DNA of 64,000 nucleotides from Bin107 sp965221655 (GTDB lineage Bacteria > UBA8248). Below, one piece after another: positions 59,660 through 64,000 of this stretch (its first letter is position 1; each line of letters begins with the position of its first letter). The position numbers and the translations under genes were made by a program. Below the pieces are notes generated by a model. That model had not been told where the DNA came from, did no database searches, and saw only the letters and a program-made list of their open reading frames with translations. The stretch spans positions 806,001 through 870,000 of the forward strand of contig OZ244906.1 in assembly GCA_965221655.1 (NCBI GenBank). Direction: 5' to 3'.

Positions 59660-60541
59660 TCATTTCCCCAAAACGACGCCCACTGCTCCCAGGACGGACA
59701 GCACACCTCCCGCCACCACGCGCCAGCCCACGGCCTCCTGCTTTCTGAAGAACAGCCACGACAAAAAGATGATGATCAGCACCGAGAGCCTGTTGAGCGG
59801 AACCAGCTGAACGATGTCCCCCGTCTTTATCGACGACCAAAAGAAAAACGCGGCCAGGGCATTTAGGCACGCGCCCCCCAGGACGGCGAGCAATCCCTTT
59901 TTGTCCCACGATTTGGGCGCGCGCCCCTCCACCGAAAACGGCAGGACGGCACACATGTAGCAAAACCCCGTCAGGCTGCCGACCGTCATCCCCAGAGAAG
60001 CGGATTTTATCACCAACAGGCCGAACTTTCCGAACAGGTGCGTCATCGCGAAGAGAACGGCCGTGGCCAGGGGCGCGAGATAATAATGCAGCGGAATGCG
60101 CCGCTGAATCTCGCCTTTTTCGTAAACCAGCAAAATGGAACCCGTCATGATAGCGAGCGTGCCGATGGCGATGAACCACGTCATTTGCTCGCCTGCGAAC
60201 GCCACCGCGAACAACGACGCCCACACGAGGCTCGTCTGCGTTACGATGGACGAGCGCGCGAGCCCAACCAGCTTCATGCCGATCAGGCTCAGATACCGGC
60301 CCACGAACGAGCCGGAAGTCCCCATGGCGACGAACCACAGGAGACCCTCCAGCGGCCAGTGCTCCACCCCTCCCTCGATGAGATACATCGTGCTGCCCAG
60401 GCACACCTGCACGACGGCCATGATGAGGTTCATGACCACCGGGCTCAGGCGCGCCACCCCGACGCGGTAGAGCGTGCGCGCAAACGCAATAAAACAGGCG
60501 GCGACGAGTACCAGGATGTTGGGATGAACGGAATCGAACAA
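59660..60541 (-). CDS. EamA/DMT-superfamily transporter (second of a tandem pair)
   Basis: Ten-helix drug/metabolite transporter of 293 aa with two EamA repeats, the second ending 'GDIVQLVPLNRLSVLIIIFLSWLFFRKQE' (in parts). TTG at 60541 with GGGAAGGTAG across the previous stop is the start; longer frames lack family sequence. Its best relative in the window is the gene just upstream: both have 'HPN' near residue 6, the 'GRYISL/GRYINF' loop and 'RRIPLHYYL', so they arose by tandem duplication. Two such proteins could form a heterodimer or export related compounds. Confidence 0.87.
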   Translation of the reverse strand: MFDSVHPNILVLVAACFIAFARTLYRVGVARLSPVVMNLIMAVVQVCLGSTMYLIEGGVEHWPLEGLLWFVAMGTSGSFVGRYLSLIGMKLVGLARSSIVTQTSLVWASLFAVAFAGEQMTWFIAIGTLAIMTGSILLVYEKGEIQRRIPLHYYLAPLATAVLFAMTHLFGKFGLLVIKSASLGMTVGSLTGFCYMCAVLPFSVEGRAPKSWDKKGLLAVLGGACLNALAAFFFWSSIKTGDIVQLVPLNRLSVLIIIFLSWLFFRKQEAVGWRVVAGGVLSVLGAVGVVLGK

Positions 60542-60543
60542 AT

Positions 60544-61431
60544 CTACCTTCCCGTCACGACGGCGAAGGCGCCCATGAGAGCGAGAACCCCGCCCGCGAC
60601 CACGCGCCAGGTTACGTTCTCCTGCCTGCGGAACAGCAGCCAGGAGAGAAAGATGATGAGCAGCACGGAGAGGCGCGTGAGCGGTATGACGCGGGTGATC
60701 TCGCCGAGTTTCACCGACGACCAGAAGAAATACACGCCGCAACCCTGGAACACGGCTCCCGTCAGGAGGACGAGATAACCCTTCGCCGCCCCGCGTGCAC
60801 TCGGGGTCCCTCTCGTGCCGACGAACGGCGCCGTGCCCACCAACAGGCACAGAGAGGTCGTATTTGCTACCGCCATTCCGAAGGCCGAGGAGGGAATCCA
60901 GACGAACGCGAATTTTCCCACCAAATGCGCGAATGCGTACATGAGCGCAGAGACTATCGGTATCAGGTAATAGTGCAGGGGAATTCTGCGCTCCGCCTCC
61001 CCCGCGGGATGATAGACGAGCATACTCGCCCCGAACATGACGCCCATGATGCCCGCCGCCCTCTGAATCGTCATCTCCTCGCTCAGGACAAAGACGGCCA
61101 GCACCGAGGACCACACGAGCACGGTCTGGCTCATTACCGCCGCGCGGGCGAGACCCGTGTAGCGAATCGCGACGAAGTTGATGTATCTACCCGCGAAACT
61201 CCCGAAAAACCCCATCGCCATGAACCAGAGAACGCCCTGATACGGCATGGCGTCGAGCGCGCCCTCCAGCCAGAAGAAGAACCACCCCACCGAGGCCGTG
61301 ACGCACCCCATGGCGAGGTTTGCCGTGTGCATCTTCGTGCGCGCGACGGCGTAGCGCTGCGAGACGCGGGCGAAGGCGATGAGCGTCGCCGAGCACAGCG
61401 CCAGAACGTTTGGGTGGATGGCGTCGAGCAA
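60544..61431 (-). CDS. EamA/DMT-superfamily transporter (first of a tandem pair)
   Basis: DMT transporter of 295 aa with ten hydrophobic segments in two EamA repeats. 'MLDAIHPNVLALCSATLIAFARV' (in parts) starts the first helix, and 'LGEITRVIPLTRLSVLLIIFLSWLLFRRQE' (in parts) the last repeat. It is paralogous to the following gene, from which it is separated by only 2 nt, so they form an operon. The substrate is not predictable. Confidence 0.88.
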   Translation of the reverse strand: MLDAIHPNVLALCSATLIAFARVSQRYAVARTKMHTANLAMGCVTASVGWFFFWLEGALDAMPYQGVLWFMAMGFFGSFAGRYINFVAIRYTGLARAAVMSQTVLVWSSVLAVFVLSEEMTIQRAAGIMGVMFGASMLVYHPAGEAERRIPLHYYLIPIVSALMYAFAHLVGKFAFVWIPSSAFGMAVANTTSLCLLVGTAPFVGTRGTPSARGAAKGYLVLLTGAVFQGCGVYFFWSSVKLGEITRVIPLTRLSVLLIIFLSWLLFRRQENVTWRVVAGGVLALMGAFAVVTGR

Positions 61432-61675
61432 GGTTCACCCCCCCGGGCCGCGCGTGGGCAGAGGCGGGACGCGGGCGAGGAGAAGTGTGCGAACCGGAGG
61501 CGGGGGTTTAGCGGCTAAAGTGTCGGACAAGAATTTTCCCAACGAGCAGTGTATGAGGGGGCGCGCGATGCTTGTCGATTTGCTCGCAGCGGACGTACCC
61601 CACAAAATTTTCTGTGGCCATGGCCTCCGGGCGCACCCGCCGGGAGGTCGAAAACGCTTCCACGCCCCAGGCCGC

Positions 61676-62083
61676 CTACACCTCGTCCAGACTCTTTTCG
61701 ACGACGATGGGACCCCTGTAGCCCGGCATGTTCTCCACGTAGGGACAATCCTCGGGCAGCGCACCCATTTCGACGATTTCCGGCCCTATCGGCATACACA
61801 TCGCCTCTTTCTCGAAACGATCCGCATACACCCGGCACCGGTTCGCCTCCGTATCGAGGTACGTGCACGCACTCGTGAGCAAAAGCAGCCTGTCGCCCTC
61901 CCACACCTTGTCGTAGCAGCATTTCCCGCAGCCATTGCAGAGCGCTTCCCACTCTGGCGTGCCGGGTGGAGGCAGGTTCTCGTCCATCCACGCCTGAATC
62001 GCGTCGAGGCGGCGTTCTTTTTTCGTCCGGTAGAGGGGGATGAGCTCGGGGCCGCCGCGTCGTTTGGGGGCTCGCCTGCTCAC
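61676..62083 (-). CDS. YkgJ-type cysteine-cluster protein
   Basis: A 135-aa protein with the zinc- or iron-chelating Cys cluster 'CNGCGKCC', 'SACTYLD', 'RCRVYADRFEKEAMC' and 'CPYV' (UPF0153/YkgJ and YcgN-like). GTG at 62083 follows GGAGGG and is preferred over the frame start at 62131. The N-terminus is Arg/Lys-rich. The function of this family is unknown; metal storage or electron transfer are guesses. A 244-nt gap with nothing recognisable separates it from the transporter pair. Confidence 0.83.
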   Translation of the reverse strand: MSRRAPKRRGGPELIPLYRTKKERRLDAIQAWMDENLPPPGTPEWEALCNGCGKCCYDKVWEGDRLLLLTSACTYLDTEANRCRVYADRFEKEAMCMPIGPEIVEMGALPEDCPYVENMPGYRGPIVVEKSLDEV

Positions 62084-62144
62084 GCCGGTCCCTCCACGCG
62101 ATTTTCGGGAACCCTGCGAGGCGGACGACACGGGGCGGAGGGCG

Positions 62145-62927
62145 TCAACGGTCCTGAAAATTCGCGGAACGCTTCTCGATAAACGCGCGAAGCCCCTCCT
62201 GCGAATCCTCCGTGGCGTTCACGAGGCCGAATTTCTCGCTCTCGAGCGCGAGTCCCGCATCGAGGCCGGCCTCCAGCCCCCCGTGCACGGCACCGAGAAT
62301 CAACTCAATCGCGGGTTTGCTCTTTTCGGCGAGCTTTCGGGCCAGGGCGCGCGCCTCCTCCATCAACTCCTCAGGCGCGCACACCCGGTTTACCAGGCCG
62401 ATGCGGTGGGCTTCTGCGGCGTCTATGGCATCGCCCGTCATCAACAACTCGAGCGCGCGCCCCGCACCCACCAGCCGGGGCAGCCGCTGGGTGCCCCCGT
62501 AGCCGGGGATGATGCCCAGATTTATCTCCGGCTGGCCAAAGCGCGCGTTCGTCGAGGCCAGACGAATCGAGCACGCCATCGCCACCTCGCAGCCCCCGCC
62601 CAGGGCAAAGCCGTTCACCGCCGCAATCGAGGGTTTTCCCATGGTTTCGAGGTCGCGCAGAATCTTCGTGCCATGCGCAGAGAGCTCCCGCCCGCCCAGG
62701 GGGCCGCGGTCCACCATGCCCTTGATGTCCGCCCCGGCGATGAAGGCCCGCTCGCCTGCGCCCGTCAGAATCAGGGCCTTTACGGCATCGTCTTCGCGCA
62801 CCCGCGCGAGGAGGTGCGCAAGTTCGTCCATCGTCTGCCTGTTCAGGGCGTTCAGCGCCTTGGGGCGATTGAAGACGCAGGTGGCGACGGGGGAATCAAC
62901 ATCATATGTCAAGTTTTCGTAATTCAA
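62145..62927 (-). CDS. enoyl-CoA hydratase/isomerase
   Basis: Crotonase-fold enzyme of 260 aa adding water to enoyl-CoA in beta-oxidation. 'FIAGADIKGMVDRGPLGG' (oxyanion-hole AGADxxxM) and 'AVNGFALGGGCEVAMACSIRLAS' (in parts) are diagnostic, with catalytic Glu residues expected at 'QPEINLGIIPGYGGTQRL' and the earlier 'GGGCE'. The start is TTG at 62927 with GGAG about 10 nt upstream. It lies on the same strand as the thiolase and near the acyl-CoA dehydrogenase, giving three of the four beta-oxidation steps. Confidence 0.93.
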   Translation of the reverse strand: MNYENLTYDVDSPVATCVFNRPKALNALNRQTMDELAHLLARVREDDAVKALILTGAGERAFIAGADIKGMVDRGPLGGRELSAHGTKILRDLETMGKPSIAAVNGFALGGGCEVAMACSIRLASTNARFGQPEINLGIIPGYGGTQRLPRLVGAGRALELLMTGDAIDAAEAHRIGLVNRVCAPEELMEEARALARKLAEKSKPAIELILGAVHGGLEAGLDAGLALESEKFGLVNATEDSQEGLRAFIEKRSANFQDR

Positions 62928-63005
62928 TTATTTACGGCTCCATACCTAATGTGAATTTTCATCCATGTAGCGCACAGGCAAGTCTCGTTTCATCCCTGCG
63001 AATTG

Positions 63006-63056
63006 CCTGGGGGCGGGTTTCACTTTACGGAACAAATCACGTGAATCGCCCCCAGG
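63006..63056 (-). promoter_or_regulatory. 51-nt inverted repeat between thiolase and enoyl-CoA hydratase genes
   Basis: The outer arms CCTGGGGGCG (63006-63015) and CGCCCCCAGG (63047-63056) are perfectly complementary over 10 bp, and an inner pair TTCAC (63019-63023) with GTGAA (63041-63045) adds 5 bp. A palindrome TCACGTGA overlaps the inner arm (63037-63044). It lies 28 nt after the thiolase stop with no T-run, so it may be a weak terminator or a regulator site. Confidence 0.45.
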
Positions 63057-63083
63057 AATCTTTGTATGTGGCAGGGTTCTCCT

Positions 63084-64000
63084 CTACTCCCCGTATGCCT
63101 CGACGATTACCGAGAGACCCATGCCGCCGCCGATGCACGCACCCGCCAGGCCGTACTTGCCGCCCCGGCGTCTGAGTTCGTGCAAAATGGTGAGCGTGAG
63201 CCGCGCCCCGCTCGCCCCCACCGGGTGGCCGATGGCGATGGCTCCGCCGTTCACGTTCGTCTTCGCGCGGTCGAGGCCGAGTTCTTTCTCGACAGCCATG
63301 TACTGGGCGGAAAACGCCTCGTTGATCTCGACCAAGTCCATGTCGTCGAGGGCGAGACCCGCCTTGTTGAGTGCGATGCGGCTGCTCTCGGCGGGGCCGA
63401 TGCCCATGATCTTGGGATCGCAGCCCGACACCCCCCAGGAGACGAGGCGCCCGATGGGCTTTCTGCCCAGACGCTCGGCCGCCGCACGCGAGGAGATGAC
63501 GAGCGCCGCCGCTCCGTCGTTGATGCCGCTGGCGTTGCCCGCCGTGACGACGCCGTCTTCCTTGAACACGGGGCGCAGCCTGGCGAGGGATTCCTCGTTC
63601 GAATCCGCCCGGGGGTGCTCGTCGCGATCGAAGACAACCGTCTTTCTGCGCTGTTTGACCTCGACAGGGAAACATTCCTCCGCCAAGCGTCCACTCTCCC
63701 AAGCCTCGTGGGCCCGCGCCTGGCTCAGGGCGGCGAACTCGTCCACGGCCTCGCGGTGCAAGTCGTATTTCTCCGCCAGATTCTCCGCCGTGATGCCCAT
63801 GGGCACGTTGGCGTGCGAGTCTGTGAGCGCGGCGTAGAGACCGTCTTCCATCGGGGCGTCAAAGAGTTTCATGCCCGTGCGCGAGTTGCGGATGACGTGG
63901 GGGGTGAGGCTCATGTTCTCCGCTCCCACGGCGAGCACGACCTCGGCGTCCTCGGTCATTATCTCCTTCGCCCCGCTTACGACCGCCTGAAAGCCCGAGG
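63084..64000 (-). CDS. acetyl-CoA acetyltransferase (thiolase), 5' end outside the window
   Basis: Thiolase that cleaves 3-ketoacyl-CoA or joins two acetyl-CoA, cut by the window edge so that about 90 N-terminal residues with the nucleophile Cys are missing. The frame stays open to base 64000 ('SGFQAVVSGAKEIM'), so the ATG at 63959 is internal. Visible landmarks are 'VLAVGAENMS', 'EINEAFSAQYMAV', 'GGAIAIGHPVGASGARLT' (His site) and 'GLAGACIGGGMG' (second catalytic Cys). It completes the beta-oxidation set with the neighbouring hydratase and dehydrogenase. Confidence 0.94.
   Translation of the reverse strand, partial: SGFQAVVSGAKEIMTEDAEVVLAVGAENMSLTPHVIRNSRTGMKLFDAPMEDGLYAALTDSHANVPMGITAENLAEKYDLHREAVDEFAALSQARAHEAWESGRLAEECFPVEVKQRRKTVVFDRDEHPRADSNEESLARLRPVFKEDGVVTAGNASGINDGAAALVISSRAAAERLGRKPIGRLVSWGVSGCDPKIMGIGPAESSRIALNKAGLALDDMDLVEINEAFSAQYMAVEKELGLDRAKTNVNGGAIAIGHPVGASGARLTLTILHELRRRGGKYGLAGACIGGGMGLSVIVEAYGE

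Overview
The window looks like chromosomal sequence from a free-living, G+C-rich bacterium. It has Lgt, a periplasmic HtrA-type protease, many periplasmic solute-binding proteins, strong Shine-Dalgarno sites and many 1-11 bp gene overlaps. There are no insertion sequences, phage genes, CRISPR arrays or rRNA genes, and only one tRNA (Gly-GCC). Several genes start at TTG or GTG. The gene set (TctABC and Liv-type uptake, F420-type LLM oxidoreductase, aerobic CO-dehydrogenase-like genes, pyruvate:ferredoxin-type oxidoreductase, MeaB, GlnE) suggests an uncultured heterotroph of a deep-branching or delta-proteobacterium-like lineage. I cannot place it further without searches.

The most notable signal is selenocysteine. 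Two redox genes are each split by one in-frame TGA at exactly the first position of a CxxC motif. One is a DUF3179 protein (1964-3052), where CPLC reads U-P-L-C. The other is a DsbA/FrnE-like thioredoxin-fold protein (46968-47597), where CPWC reads U-P-W-C. The reading frame, the family similarity and the second Cys continue after the TGA in both. In the DUF3179 gene a 6-bp hairpin with a G-starting loop follows the TGA at the distance expected of a bacterial SECIS. Many neighbouring genes end in TGA, so general recoding of TGA is unlikely.

Layout. 0.3-7.0 kb (minus): a cyclase-family pseudogene with a short internal deletion, lgt, the DUF3179 selenoprotein candidate, htrA-like, and a moeA-mobA-ridA molybdenum-cofactor operon. 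7.2-11 kb (plus): an acyl-CoA thioesterase and a complete tripartite tricarboxylate transporter (TctC-TctB-TctA). 11-20.7 kb (minus): a SUMF1-domain protein with an SH3-like insertion, a 2-oxoacid:ferredoxin oxidoreductase operon (fused gamma-delta, alpha, beta) under its own promoter with a GntR/FCD regulator, a DapA-family lyase, and LivM/LivH/LivK without ATPase genes. 21-27.7 kb (plus): MFS, GlnE, an M20 amidase and a polysaccharide deacetylase. 27.8-35 kb: a membrane protein, an LVIVD-repeat protein, YgfZ, ATP-type PEP carboxykinase, a 4-OT tautomerase, a nitrilase-fold hydrolase with an altered catalytic motif, a membrane protein and a GNAT. 35-38.5 kb: a second SUMF1 protein, two ferredoxin-like stress-barrel proteins and a HepT-MntA toxin-antitoxin pair. 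38.6-44.2 kb: tRNA-Gly, a hydrolase/methyltransferase/phosphoesterase operon and an NMT1/TauA-like ABC transporter.

44.4-49.9 kb (minus) is a tight six-gene run: mtaB, a SAM hydrolase (DUF62), the DsbA selenoprotein candidate, a P1 peptidase, MFS and RidA. 50.2-53.9 kb (plus) is a coxM-coxS-coxD-coxE-like operon without the large catalytic subunit. 54-56.1 kb holds an orphan GlnR-like response regulator followed by a type I glutamine synthetase that lacks the adenylylation tyrosine. 56.1-64 kb (minus): cutA, meaB, acyl-CoA dehydrogenase, LLM oxidoreductase, two tandem EamA transporters, a cysteine-cluster protein, enoyl-CoA hydratase and a thiolase cut by the window edge, consistent with acyl-CoA catabolism.
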